Shown here one piece after another: positions 24,243 to 32,881 of a stretch of DNA of 43,384 nt. Under the pieces are notes generated by a model that worked only from the letters and a program-made list of their open reading frames with translations, ran no database searches and was not told the origin of the DNA. The stretch covers positions 1 to 43,384 of the forward strand of contig JAJXYH010000020.1 in assembly GCA_021780675.1 (NCBI GenBank), written 5' to 3'. Source of the DNA: a bacterium. Lineage in GTDB: Bacteria > Patescibacteriota > Microgenomatia > Levybacterales > UBA12049. The translations under genes and the position numbers were made by a program. Each line of letters begins with the position of its first letter. Within the stretch, counting starts at the first letter, position 1.

Positions 24243-26363
24243 TTAATTTACCCCTAGGTTTGCTAAAAACTCTTCCGGGTCTCTAATTAAAACATCTCTT
24301 GGTTTTGAACCTTCCTGTCGTCCTACCGCACCGACTTCTTCCAGTTGATCTAAAAGTCTTCCGGCTCTTGAGAAACCGATCCCAAGTCTTCTTTGTAAAA
24401 AGGAAGCTGAAGCGGTATTATACTGACAAATAATTTTAACTGCTTCTGAAAACAAGTCATCTCTTCCACCACTACCGGATACTCCGCCTGCGCCTTTTTT
24501 AAGAATAAGGGGTTGTGAAAGCATCTCTTCGGTATTATACTGTGCCGGAGGATTTTCATTTTTTAGAAATTCCACGAGCTTTCTTACTTCTTTTTCGGAA
24601 ACAAATGCTCCCTGAATGCGAGTTGGTTTTGCCTGATCCGGCGGAATAAAAAGCATATCCCCTTTTCCTAATAATTTTTCAGCCCCCGGCGTATCCAAAA
24701 TAACGCGCGAGTCTATCATTGATGAAACGTTAAAAGCGATACGGCACGGAATATTTGCCTTAATAAGACCTGTGATAACATCAACGCTCGGCCTTTGAGT
24801 TGCAACCACCAAGTGAATCCCGGTTGCCCTTGCCATTTGTGCCAGTCTGGCAATCGCGTCTTCAACTTCAACCGGCGCATAAGACATAAGATCTGCAAGT
24901 TCGTCAATAAAAACAATAATATACGGAAGAGTTTGAAATCCCGCCAGCTCGTTATAAGAATCTATATTTCTTACTCCATGCTCTGCAAACAGTTTATAGC
25001 GTTTATCCATTTCCCCCAATGCCCATTTGAGTGAGGCAAGAATTTGATCTACTTCAACAATTACAGGAGTCATTAAATGTGGAATTCCGTTATAACCAGT
25101 AAGCTCTACTCTTTTAGGATCAATCATAATTAGTCTTACTTCATCGGGCGTTGATCTAAACAAAAGCGAGGCTATAAAAGAATTAATCATTACCGATTTT
25201 CCTGAACCCGTAGTACCTGCTATTAATACATGAGGCATTTTTCCGATATCGGCTAAGAGAGGACTTCCTGACACATCAAGACCAAGAGAAACCGCCAGCT
25301 TTGACTTATTCTTTTTCATAACGTCGCTTGAAAGCATTGTCCTTAAATTAACGACTTCTAGGCTTCGGTTAGGAATTTCTATTCCAACCAAATTTCTACC
25401 AGGAATTGGAGCTTCAATTCTAATTTGTCCTGTTGGCGCTTCGGTGTTTAATGCAAGATCATTTGAAAGATTAGTGATTTTGGATACTTTTGTGCCTAAC
25501 GGAATTTGCAAAGCATACTGTGTTACTGCAGGACCTAAATTTACTTCTACAACTTTTGCGCCGATACTAAAACTTTCCAGTGTTTCTTCAATTTTTTTAG
25601 CTATTCCCTTAACATCTCCTCTGTCTGCTTTTTGGGAAGTATCGTTTGACAAAAGATCAAGAGGTGGTAAATGCCACATTCCCACCTGACCAGGCGCATT
25701 CATAACCAATTTATCGGATATGAACGGCTCTTCTTTTTTAGCAATCTGTGTCGGTGTGTTTATTTTCATGTCTTTAACAGGTAGTGATGTTTTATCTGTC
25801 ATACCTTTAATTACCATTTGCTTATCATCTAAAGCAGTTTGTTTTTTCTTAAAAAAATTTAAGGCGTTGCCGGGAAGGATCTTTTGAAATACGCTAAATA
25901 CCGAACCTATAATTGCCACAACCTCATCAACGGATGTATCAAATAAAACAACCAAACCTACAAAAATTCCTGCTAAATACACAAAAAATGCCCCCAAACC
26001 AGAAATTACTTCTGCTAATAAATTATTCAAATAAATTCCCAAACTGCCCTCGTGTGTAAGCCCAAGAAGAGACAGGAAAAAGATTATAAAACCTATCAAA
26101 ACATTTGGTTTTGATAGAAACATCTTAAGCCTTAAAAAGAAAAATCCAAGAATAACCAAAACTATTGGGAACAAAAATGCTACTACACCAAAATACCCTA
26201 CTAAATAATCATTAAGACTTATAAAGGAATTTCCGCTCCTTGTAAAAGAGAGGCCCAATAAAATTCCGGATAAAATTACAAAAAATGCAAAAATAGAATA
26301 AACGGTATTTTTCTTTAATTTAATTTTGAATTTGTGTTTACTATAGTGCCTTCTTTTAGCCAT
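24243..26363 (-). CDS. ftsK: DNA translocase FtsK/SpoIIIE
   Basis: 706 residues. It pumps DNA through the septum during division. Four N-terminal membrane helices (about 20-155) are followed by a short linker, the alpha/beta translocase domains with Walker A GTTGSGKS (about 380-388) and Walker B YIIVFIDELADLM (about 475-487), the MARATGIHLVVATQRPSVDV block, and the C-terminal gamma winged helix (about 635-700, SFLQRRLGIGFSRAGRLLDQ) that reads KOPS-like sites. The linker is short compared with E. coli FtsK, more like SpoIIIE. TATAAT ends 6 nt before the ATG at 26363. It is divergent from the signal peptidase fusion. Confidence 0.97.
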   Translation of the reverse strand: MAKRRHYSKHKFKIKLKKNTVYSIFAFFVILSGILLGLSFTRSGNSFISLNDYLVGYFGVVAFLFPIVLVILGFFFLRLKMFLSKPNVLIGFIIFFLSLLGLTHEGSLGIYLNNLLAEVISGLGAFFVYLAGIFVGLVVLFDTSVDEVVAIIGSVFSVFQKILPGNALNFFKKKQTALDDKQMVIKGMTDKTSLPVKDMKINTPTQIAKKEEPFISDKLVMNAPGQVGMWHLPPLDLLSNDTSQKADRGDVKGIAKKIEETLESFSIGAKVVEVNLGPAVTQYALQIPLGTKVSKITNLSNDLALNTEAPTGQIRIEAPIPGRNLVGIEIPNRSLEVVNLRTMLSSDVMKKNKSKLAVSLGLDVSGSPLLADIGKMPHVLIAGTTGSGKSVMINSFIASLLFRSTPDEVRLIMIDPKRVELTGYNGIPHLMTPVIVEVDQILASLKWALGEMDKRYKLFAEHGVRNIDSYNELAGFQTLPYIIVFIDELADLMSYAPVEVEDAIARLAQMARATGIHLVVATQRPSVDVITGLIKANIPCRIAFNVSSMIDSRVILDTPGAEKLLGKGDMLFIPPDQAKPTRIQGAFVSEKEVRKLVEFLKNENPPAQYNTEEMLSQPLILKKGAGGVSGSGGRDDLFSEAVKIICQYNTASASFLQRRLGIGFSRAGRLLDQLEEVGAVGRQEGSKPRDVLIRDPEEFLANLGVN

Positions 26364-26446
26364 AGTGATATTATAGTGAGTTTAAGGTTAACGTTCAACT
26401 TGTTCATTTTGTGCTAAAATTTAATTAAGTAAGCTTTGAATTAAAC

Positions 26447-28237
26447 GTGAATAAAAATTATCTTAAAACTTCAGCGTTAGCCTTTATTTTTTCCTTTTTT
26501 TGCCTTGTAGGACTAACTGTTTCGTGGTACTTTTTGAAAAAACCCATAAATTTTCCTTACCTTATAAATCACTTTACCCCAAAAGATATTGACTATCCAT
26601 TACTTTCTTTTGTGTTCTTCATGCTTTTAGCACTTATATCTTTTTTTACGGGAAGCTTGGATCTGGCTTCACAATTTGTAAATCAAAAACAAATTAGAAA
26701 TCCCTTTTTAAGGGGTATTTCTTTTACGGTCATTTTCTTAATACTCCCGTTTTATATTCTTTTTCATTTATATTTTACATTTGTAAAAGTGCTTATTTTT
26801 AAACGGCTCTTACAAAATATTTCCAAAAAACGCCTTTTTAAAAATATCCTTATCTTAGTTTTTACGTTTTTCATTTTAATCCCTGTTTGGTTTGTAAGTT
26901 ATTTAACTGTTTTCAACTTAACGGCCGGCGCGGTCTTAAGAATTTCAGGATACGCTCCCTATACGGAATATGTTGCCGGTACGGGATCTATGTACCCTAC
27001 TTTTCCTAAAGGAGACAAGCTTACGCCGATTGCCCAATTTAATGAAACTGTTGCCACTCCAAGCTTTATTTCATACCCAAGCGGAGTTGTAATCTTTGGC
27101 AAAAGATATTTTGGCAGGAATTTGCAGCGGGGAGACATTGTAAGTTTTACAAATCAAAAAACTATTGAAATTACCAAGAAGCAATATGGAGTTGCAGCAG
27201 GATTTGTAAAAAGAGTAATCGCTCTTTCGGGAGATACAATTCAATTAAGAGGCGGAATAGTTTATTTAAATGGCAAACCGCAGCGCGAACCTTATACCGC
27301 AAAACCTCAATCAACTTTTGGTGAAGACTTTTTGTCCGAATGTAAGCTTATTACAGTTCCTAAAGGAGCAGTATTTGTAATGGGAGACAATAGAAAAGGA
27401 AGTGGAGATTCAAGAGAAATCGGATTCATAAAATTAAGCGATATTGATCACGTTCTACCGATAGAAAATCAAAAAGGTGTCTGGGATAAAAATTGGAGAG
27501 ATACCTCAAAAGACTTTGACGCATCTTCAAAAATTACACTTAATGCAAGCGATTATCTTAAATTATTAAATGCAGAAAGGGCCAAAGTAGGAGTTAAACC
27601 ACTAAAATACGAGCCAAAATTAGAAGAGTCTGCAAAAATTAGAGCAGAAGCAATTTTAAAGTATGACGATTTTTCCTTTAATGCAACAATGTCCGGCATT
27701 ACAATGCAAAAAGCAGTTAGTGAAGCGGGCTATTCAAATATTACTTATGGAGAAATTCCGACTCAAGGATATTTTGAGGCATCCGAATTAATTGATAACC
27801 AATTCCAGTTTCCTAATACCAAACAGTTCTTACTAAATAAAGATTTTCAGGATTTTGGCGTTTCTGAGGTCGAAGGAGATATTAATAGTTGTCCTACCCA
27901 AATAATTGTTCAGCATTTTGCAGGATATGTTCCACCAAACTACCCTGCCGATCTAATTAAATCCTGGGAAGATGCCCTTTCATCTTTAAATAGTATTGCC
28001 AAAGGTTGGCAAGACTTAAAAAATTATCCCGATATCTACAATAAAGAAAAAGCAAATATCGATAGAATTAACGATATTATAACTCAAAGACAATCAGTGA
28101 TTTCGGAAATTTTGGACAAAATGCATAAAAATCTCTGGTTAACCGACGCCGAAAACACTTATACAAAGACAACCGACAAAGCACTAGTACAAGAAGAATC
28201 AACACTCGCCCAAAAAATTAATAATTCGATTAAATAA
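26447..28237 (+). CDS. Signal peptidase I fused to a CAP/SCP-like domain
   Basis: 596 residues, about three times a typical signal peptidase I. Four N-terminal membrane helices (about 10-30, 50-70, 92-118, 130-157) precede an S26 domain with the Ser motif TGSMYPTF (S181) and the Lys motif FVKRVIALSGD (K255), plus GDNRKGSGDSR. Residues about 362-490 resemble a CAP/SCP domain (YLKLLNAERAKVGVKPLKYE then a helical bundle), but the metal-type His residues are not all evident. A C-terminal coiled coil follows (about 500-596). It would cleave signal peptides outside the membrane. Start is GTG at 26447; TGCTAAAAT lies 25 nt upstream. The fusion is unusual. Confidence 0.85.
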   Translation: MNKNYLKTSALAFIFSFFCLVGLTVSWYFLKKPINFPYLINHFTPKDIDYPLLSFVFFMLLALISFFTGSLDLASQFVNQKQIRNPFLRGISFTVIFLILPFYILFHLYFTFVKVLIFKRLLQNISKKRLFKNILILVFTFFILIPVWFVSYLTVFNLTAGAVLRISGYAPYTEYVAGTGSMYPTFPKGDKLTPIAQFNETVATPSFISYPSGVVIFGKRYFGRNLQRGDIVSFTNQKTIEITKKQYGVAAGFVKRVIALSGDTIQLRGGIVYLNGKPQREPYTAKPQSTFGEDFLSECKLITVPKGAVFVMGDNRKGSGDSREIGFIKLSDIDHVLPIENQKGVWDKNWRDTSKDFDASSKITLNASDYLKLLNAERAKVGVKPLKYEPKLEESAKIRAEAILKYDDFSFNATMSGITMQKAVSEAGYSNITYGEIPTQGYFEASELIDNQFQFPNTKQFLLNKDFQDFGVSEVEGDINSCPTQIIVQHFAGYVPPNYPADLIKSWEDALSSLNSIAKGWQDLKNYPDIYNKEKANIDRINDIITQRQSVISEILDKMHKNLWLTDAENTYTKTTDKALVQEESTLAQKINNSIK

Positions 28238-28252
28238 GTGTAACTAAAAGCA

Positions 28253-28281
28253 TTGACAAATTTACGTTTAAAAAGTAAGCT
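28253..28281 (+). promoter_or_regulatory. Promoter of the suf operon
   Basis: TTGACA (28253-28258), 17-nt spacer, TAAGCT (28276-28281), 13 nt before the first ATG. The -35 is perfect and the -10 weak, which fits activator or stress control, but no operator is obvious. Confidence 0.55.
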
Positions 28282-28294
28282 TTAGTCTACGACA

Positions 28295-28534
28295 ATGGCT
28301 GGTAAAAAACCCTACGTTTTAAAAAAAGATGCCCTAATTAGCGAAATCGTTAGAGATTGTCCAAAGGCGGTTGAATTATTAGCCGAATACGGGCTTTTGT
28401 GCGTCAGCTGTTTTTTAAACCAATATGATACGCTTGAAACCGGAACTAAACTGCACCACATGGGCAAGGAAGAAATGGATAAAATGATTGATGAAATTAA
28501 CCAGGAACTAAAAAAGAAAGAAAACTTAAACTAA
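28295..28534 (+). CDS. DUF1858 domain protein, first gene of the suf operon
   Basis: 79 residues matching the DUF1858/ScdA-N-like helical domain: LISEIVRDCPKAVELLAEYG, then LCVSCFLNQYDTLETGTKLH with a CxxC pair, and a terminal helix rich in Lys/Glu. DUF1858 domains often accompany hybrid-cluster, iron-sulfur or nitric-oxide repair proteins, and the CxxC may hold a cluster or thiol. The stop shares one base with the sufC ATG (TAATG), placing it firmly in the operon. Its exact part in cluster assembly is unknown. Confidence 0.8.
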   Translation: MAGKKPYVLKKDALISEIVRDCPKAVELLAEYGLLCVSCFLNQYDTLETGTKLHHMGKEEMDKMIDEINQELKKKENLN

Positions 28535-29274
28535 TGAAATCTTTGGAAATAAAAAATCTGCATGCACAAACAACCGACGGGAAAGAAATTCTTAAGGGTG
28601 TTTCCTTAAAAATTAAACAGGGAGAAATCCATACTATAATGGGGCCTAACGGAGGCGGAAAATCAACTCTTGCTCTGGTTTTAATGGGACATCCAGGATA
28701 TGTTATTACTCAGGGTAAAATATTTCTAAACGGAAAAGATATAACCAAATTAACTCCCGATAAGCGGGCAAAATTAGGACTTTTCTTGGGATTCCAATAT
28801 CCTGTTGAGGTACCGGGAGTTAATTTTGCAAACTTTTTAAGAATGGCAGTAAATGAAGAAAAGCAAAAAAAGGACCAACTATCTCCCATTGCATTTAGAA
28901 ACTTACTTTTAGAAAAAGCCAAGAAACTTTCCGTATCGGATGAAATAGTTAAACGGATGCTTAACGAAGGATTCTCAGGCGGAGAGAAAAAAAAGGCAGA
29001 AATTTTACAACTTGCTCTTCTTAAACCAAACTTTGCGATTTTAGACGAACCGGACTCGGGGCTGGATGTTGATGCGCTTAAATACATTGCCAAAACAATC
29101 AATGCCCTGGATTTTCCCTTAGGACTACTATTGATTACTCATTATCAAAGAATTTTAAAATATATAAAACCTGATTTTGTACATATATTACTTAAGGGAA
29201 AAATTGTTAAATCGGGAAAAGCAATCTTAGCGGCTCAGATTGAAAAAGATGGCTACGAAAATTTCAATTCATGA
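28534..29274 (+). CDS. sufC: Fe-S assembly ATPase SufC
   Basis: 246 residues, the usual length. An ABC-type ATPase that drives the SufBC2D scaffold. Walker A GPNGGGKST (about 36-44), the signature LNEGFSGGEKKKAEI and Walker B FAILDEPDSGLDVDAL are all present; the SGGEKK signature is SufC-like rather than transporter-like. It overlaps sufB by 4 nt (ATGA). The chain has no membrane partner. Confidence 0.97.
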   Translation: MKSLEIKNLHAQTTDGKEILKGVSLKIKQGEIHTIMGPNGGGKSTLALVLMGHPGYVITQGKIFLNGKDITKLTPDKRAKLGLFLGFQYPVEVPGVNFANFLRMAVNEEKQKKDQLSPIAFRNLLLEKAKKLSVSDEIVKRMLNEGFSGGEKKKAEILQLALLKPNFAILDEPDSGLDVDALKYIAKTINALDFPLGLLLITHYQRILKYIKPDFVHILLKGKIVKSGKAILAAQIEKDGYENFNS

Positions 29275-30668
29275 AAAAACCGGTAAATATTAAAAATGCT
29301 TACGAATATGGTTTTCATAAACCAGATGAACCCTCTTTTAAAGTTCCTGTGGGCATAAATAAAAAAATCGTTGAGATGATCTCCGATTACAAACAGGAAC
29401 CCGAATGGATGAAAGAAAAAAGACTTAAAGCATACGATGTTTTTAAACAAAAACCCCTGCCTTTATGGGGAGCCGATCTTACCAAATTAAATTTAAATAA
29501 GCTTTGCTATTACAATAACCCATCTCAAAATAAATACAAATCTTGGGCGAAGGTCCCAAAAAATATTAAAGATACCTACGATGCAATCGGAGTTCCGGAG
29601 GCCGAAAAAAGATTTTTAGCAGGGGTTGGCGCGCAATATGATTCGGAAGTTGTTTATCACCACCTAAAAGAACAATGGGAATCATTGGGAGTTATATTTA
29701 CAGATACTGATACTGCGATTAAGGAATATCCCGAAATTATCAAAAAATATTTTGGCACAATTATTCCGGCAACAGATAATAAATTTGCAGCCCTTAATAC
29801 CGCTGTTTGGAGCGGAGGAAGTTTTGTTTACGTTCCAAAAGGAGTACATGTAACTATTCCCCTTCAAGCTTATTTTAGAATAAATGCAAAAGCAGTCGGC
29901 CAATTTGAAAGAACATTAATAATTGCCGAAGAAGGAAGTTATGTGCATTATGTTGAAGGCTGCTCTGCCCCAATTTATACAACCGACTCGCTGCATGCTG
30001 CCGTTGTTGAAGTCATCGTTAAACCCGGTGCAAGGGTAAGATATACAACAATTCAGAATTGGAGCGGAGACGTTTATAACCTGGTTACAAAAAGAATGAT
30101 GATCTACGAAAACGGCGTGGGCGAATGGATAGACGGCAACTTGGGAGCAAAAGTAACTATGAAATATCCTTCGCTTTTTCTGGTGGGTAAAGGCGCAAGA
30201 GGTGAGGTATTATCTTTAGCATATGCTGCTGATGGACAGCATCAGGATACAGGCGGAAAAGCAATTCACTTAGCACCCGAGACGACTAGCACGATTACTT
30301 CAAAGTCAGTAAGTGTTGGTAATGGACGAGCAAGTTATAGGGGGCAAGTAAAAATAATAAAGGGAGCAAAAAAAAGTAAATCTTTTGTAAGATGTGATGC
30401 TCTACTTATTGATAAAACCTCAAGATCGGATACATACCCAACAAACGAGGTCGCCGAAGAAGATGTAAATTTGGGACACGAAGCATCGGTTAGTAAAGTC
30501 GGCGAACAACAATTATTTTATTTAATGAGTAGGGGCTTATCCGAAGCGCTGGCTACTTCCTTAATAATAAACGGGTTTATCGAACCAATCGTAAGAGAAC
30601 TTCCGCTTGAATATGCGGTTGAATTAAACCGTTTGATAAATTTATCAATGGAAGGAGCAGTCGGCTAA
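29271..30668 (+). CDS. sufB: Fe-S assembly scaffold SufB
   Basis: 465 residues, the usual SufB size. Scaffold for de novo Fe-S clusters. Family blocks are clear: WSGGSFVYVPKGVHVTIPLQ, YVHYVEGCSAPIYTTDSLHA, and near the C-terminus HEASVSKVGEQQLFYLMSRG, where the SufD interface residues lie. It follows sufC with a 4-nt overlap. The gap to sufD (69 nt) is the longest in the operon and holds a strong RNA hairpin. Confidence 0.97.
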   Translation: MKKPVNIKNAYEYGFHKPDEPSFKVPVGINKKIVEMISDYKQEPEWMKEKRLKAYDVFKQKPLPLWGADLTKLNLNKLCYYNNPSQNKYKSWAKVPKNIKDTYDAIGVPEAEKRFLAGVGAQYDSEVVYHHLKEQWESLGVIFTDTDTAIKEYPEIIKKYFGTIIPATDNKFAALNTAVWSGGSFVYVPKGVHVTIPLQAYFRINAKAVGQFERTLIIAEEGSYVHYVEGCSAPIYTTDSLHAAVVEVIVKPGARVRYTTIQNWSGDVYNLVTKRMMIYENGVGEWIDGNLGAKVTMKYPSLFLVGKGARGEVLSLAYAADGQHQDTGGKAIHLAPETTSTITSKSVSVGNGRASYRGQVKIIKGAKKSKSFVRCDALLIDKTSRSDTYPTNEVAEEDVNLGHEASVSKVGEQQLFYLMSRGLSEALATSLIINGFIEPIVRELPLEYAVELNRLINLSMEGAVG

Positions 30669-30675
30669 GGTTTGA

Positions 30676-30725
30676 TCACTTGCGAAAACCGAAAGTTCTT
30701 AAGCCATCAGGCTAAGAACAAGTGA
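30676..30725 (+). ncRNA. Nested stem structure between sufB and sufD
   Basis: An outer 7-bp stem TCACTTG (30676-30682) with CAAGTGA (30719-30725) encloses an inner hairpin GTTCTTAAGCC (30695-30705) / GGCTAAGAAC (30710-30719) with one bulge and an ATCA loop. It fills most of the 69-nt gap and has no T tract, so it is not a standard terminator. It may set the sufC-sufB to sufD ratio by processing or stabilising the mRNA, or bind a regulator. Confidence 0.5.
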
Positions 30726-30737
30726 AAATCATTTACT

Positions 30738-31307
30738 ATGGTTAAAAAAATAATTGTAAAAAATGCTGAGGAATTTTTTTTGCCGCTTATTTGGACAGGC
30801 GAGGAAAATGAAATTAAATACGATATCGACCTTAATAAGGAAGGGTCAAGCATAAAACTTCTTATGTTAATTATCGGCAGTAATAACAATTGGGCTGATG
30901 TAGATATAAAAATTACCCACAAAAAACCCAATACCAAAAGCTCTGTTATTGTAAGAGGTGTTTTAAATGACGCGTCAAGAATAAATTTTAACGGCTTAGT
31001 TAAAATTGATAAAGGCTCTGCTCTTTCCAATGCCTGGCTGGCAGCGCATTTACTGCTAACTTCCGATATGGCAAAAGGACGAGCTGTACCAAGTCTTGAG
31101 ATTTTAGAAAATGATGTAAAAGCAGGACATGCAACAACGGTTGGGAAAATTGATGAATCGGAAATTTTTTACTTAATGTCACGGGGTATAAAAGAAAAAC
31201 AGGCCAAGCAAATTATTGTCCAAGGGTTTTTACAAGGGCTACTTAATGACTTTCCGCAGTCTAAAGAAAAACAATCTGCCTTAAAACAAATAAAATATGC
31301 TATATAA
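30738..31307 (+). CDS. sufD: Short SufD-like scaffold subunit
   Basis: 189 residues, less than half of E. coli SufD (423), covering the beta-helix and C-terminal interface. The block ENDVKAGHATTVGKIDESEI then FYLMSRGI matches the SufD end, with the essential-type His retained (the Cys next to it in E. coli SufD is Ala here). The N-terminal helical domain is missing. It pairs with SufB and SufC. The last 11 bases overlap sufS. The short form could also be viewed as a reduced SufB paralogue. Confidence 0.85.
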   Translation: MVKKIIVKNAEEFFLPLIWTGEENEIKYDIDLNKEGSSIKLLMLIIGSNNNWADVDIKITHKKPNTKSSVIVRGVLNDASRINFNGLVKIDKGSALSNAWLAAHLLLTSDMAKGRAVPSLEILENDVKAGHATTVGKIDESEIFYLMSRGIKEKQAKQIIVQGFLQGLLNDFPQSKEKQSALKQIKYAI

Positions 31308-32517
31308 AAAGGATTTCCCAATATTTAAAAATAATAAACAAATGGTATATCTTGATAGCGCGGCGACCAGTCAAAAACCTCAAGTTGTCGTTGATGCCGT
31401 AAATGATTTTTATACTAAAAATAACAGCAATATTCACCGTGGGCTTTACGATTTGGCCCAAAGAGCCGAAGATCTTTATGAAGGAACTCGTAAAAAAGTT
31501 GCCGAATTTATTAATGCAGATAGTAAAAATGAAATTATCTTTACCGGAAATACTACCGAAAGTATTAATTTGGTAACACTTAGGTATTTTGAAAAGGTTT
31601 TAAAAAAGGGGGATATTGTCGTAATATCCGAGATGGAACATCATTCCAATATTGTTCCATGGTTAAGATTAAAAGAAAAACTGGATATAAAAATTTATTA
31701 CATTCCAGTCACCAAAGATTTTTTATTGGACTTTGATAAATTATTAAAAGCTGGTCTTGATTTTAAAAAAGTTAAATTAATATCTTTAACTCATGCATCG
31801 AACGTACTGGGAACTATTAATCCTCTTGAAGAGATTATTCCAAAACTCAAAAGTAAATTTCCGAACGCAAAAGTTTTAATTGATGCTGCGCAATCAATTC
31901 CACATATAAAAGTAGACGTAGTCAATCTGCAATGTGACTTTTTGGCATTCTCCTCACATAAAATGTTCGGCCCATCGGGCTTGGGAGTTTTATGGGCAAA
32001 AACAAAGTTATTAAATGATATGGATCCTTTATTTTTAGGAGGGCATATGATAGAAACTGTTACAAAACAAAAGGCAACTTTTGCCTCTTCTCCACAAAAA
32101 TTTGAGGCCGGAACAGGTAAATTAGAGGCTGTAGTTGGCCTCGGAGCAGCCATAGACTATATAAATAGCCTGAATATTAAAAATGTTCAAAAATATGAGG
32201 ATAAGCTTACCAAATATGCATTATCAAAATTACCGAAAATAAAAAATGTCCAATTTTATGGATCCTTATCCCCCAAATACCGTTTACCGGTATTTTCTTT
32301 TAATATTGGCTCTGTTCATCCACACGATGCTTCCGAAATTTTAAATAGAAAACAAATTAGTGTCAGAGCAGGTCACCATTGCAATCAAGTTTTAATGGAA
32401 ATATTAAATAGTCCCTCAGGAACTATTAGGGCTTCCCTGTCTATTTATAATACTATCGATGATATCGATAAATTAATAGAAGGAATAAATATGGTTAAAA
32501 AAATATTTAAAAATTAA
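31297..32517 (+). CDS. sufS: Cysteine desulfurase SufS
   Basis: 406 residues, normal for group II cysteine desulfurases. PLP enzyme that takes sulfur from cysteine and passes it to SufU. The PLP Lys lies in FLAFSSHKMFGPSG, the cofactor His in SEMEHHSNIVPW, and the catalytic Cys in VRAGHHCNQVL. The usual HCAQP reads HCNQV, a mild change. It overlaps sufD by 11 nt and precedes sufU by 3 nt. Confidence 0.96.
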   Translation: MLYKKDFPIFKNNKQMVYLDSAATSQKPQVVVDAVNDFYTKNNSNIHRGLYDLAQRAEDLYEGTRKKVAEFINADSKNEIIFTGNTTESINLVTLRYFEKVLKKGDIVVISEMEHHSNIVPWLRLKEKLDIKIYYIPVTKDFLLDFDKLLKAGLDFKKVKLISLTHASNVLGTINPLEEIIPKLKSKFPNAKVLIDAAQSIPHIKVDVVNLQCDFLAFSSHKMFGPSGLGVLWAKTKLLNDMDPLFLGGHMIETVTKQKATFASSPQKFEAGTGKLEAVVGLGAAIDYINSLNIKNVQKYEDKLTKYALSKLPKIKNVQFYGSLSPKYRLPVFSFNIGSVHPHDASEILNRKQISVRAGHHCNQVLMEILNSPSGTIRASLSIYNTIDDIDKLIEGINMVKKIFKN

Positions 32518-32520
32518 ATT

Positions 32521-32880
32521 ATGGAAGATCCGCTTTATAGAGAAATTATTTTAGAACATTGGCAAAATCCACAAAATTATGGAACGATTAAGAGTCCTGA
32601 CTTTAAAATTGAAGGAAGCAATCCAACTTGCGGCGACAAAATAACAATTACCGTAAAAATAGGCGCGGGAAAAATAAGTGATATAAAATTTACTTCTGAA
32701 GGTTGCGCAATTTCAAAAGCATCTGCTTCACTTCTTACCGAAAAAGTTAAGGGCATGAAACTTAAAGATGTAAGGAAGCTAACAGAAATTTCCGCTTTAA
32801 AAGCATTACCAATTGAAATTACGCCGGCACGCCATAACTGCGCATTACTTATGTTTAGAACTATTAAAGAAAAATTATAA
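32521..32880 (+). CDS. sufU: SufU-type sulfur-transfer protein
   Basis: 119 residues, IscU fold. Three conserved Cys are visible: NPTCGDKI, EGCAISKASA and ARHNCALL; with the Asp after the first Cys they form the zinc/sulfur site. It follows sufS directly, as in Gram-positive suf operons, where SufU accepts persulfide from SufS. It is a little shorter than Bacillus SufU (147), so the loop insertion is reduced. Its stop lies 1 nt from the convergent TPR gene. Confidence 0.92.
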   Translation: MEDPLYREIILEHWQNPQNYGTIKSPDFKIEGSNPTCGDKITITVKIGAGKISDIKFTSEGCAISKASASLLTEKVKGMKLKDVRKLTEISALKALPIEITPARHNCALLMFRTIKEKL

Positions 32881-32881
32881 C

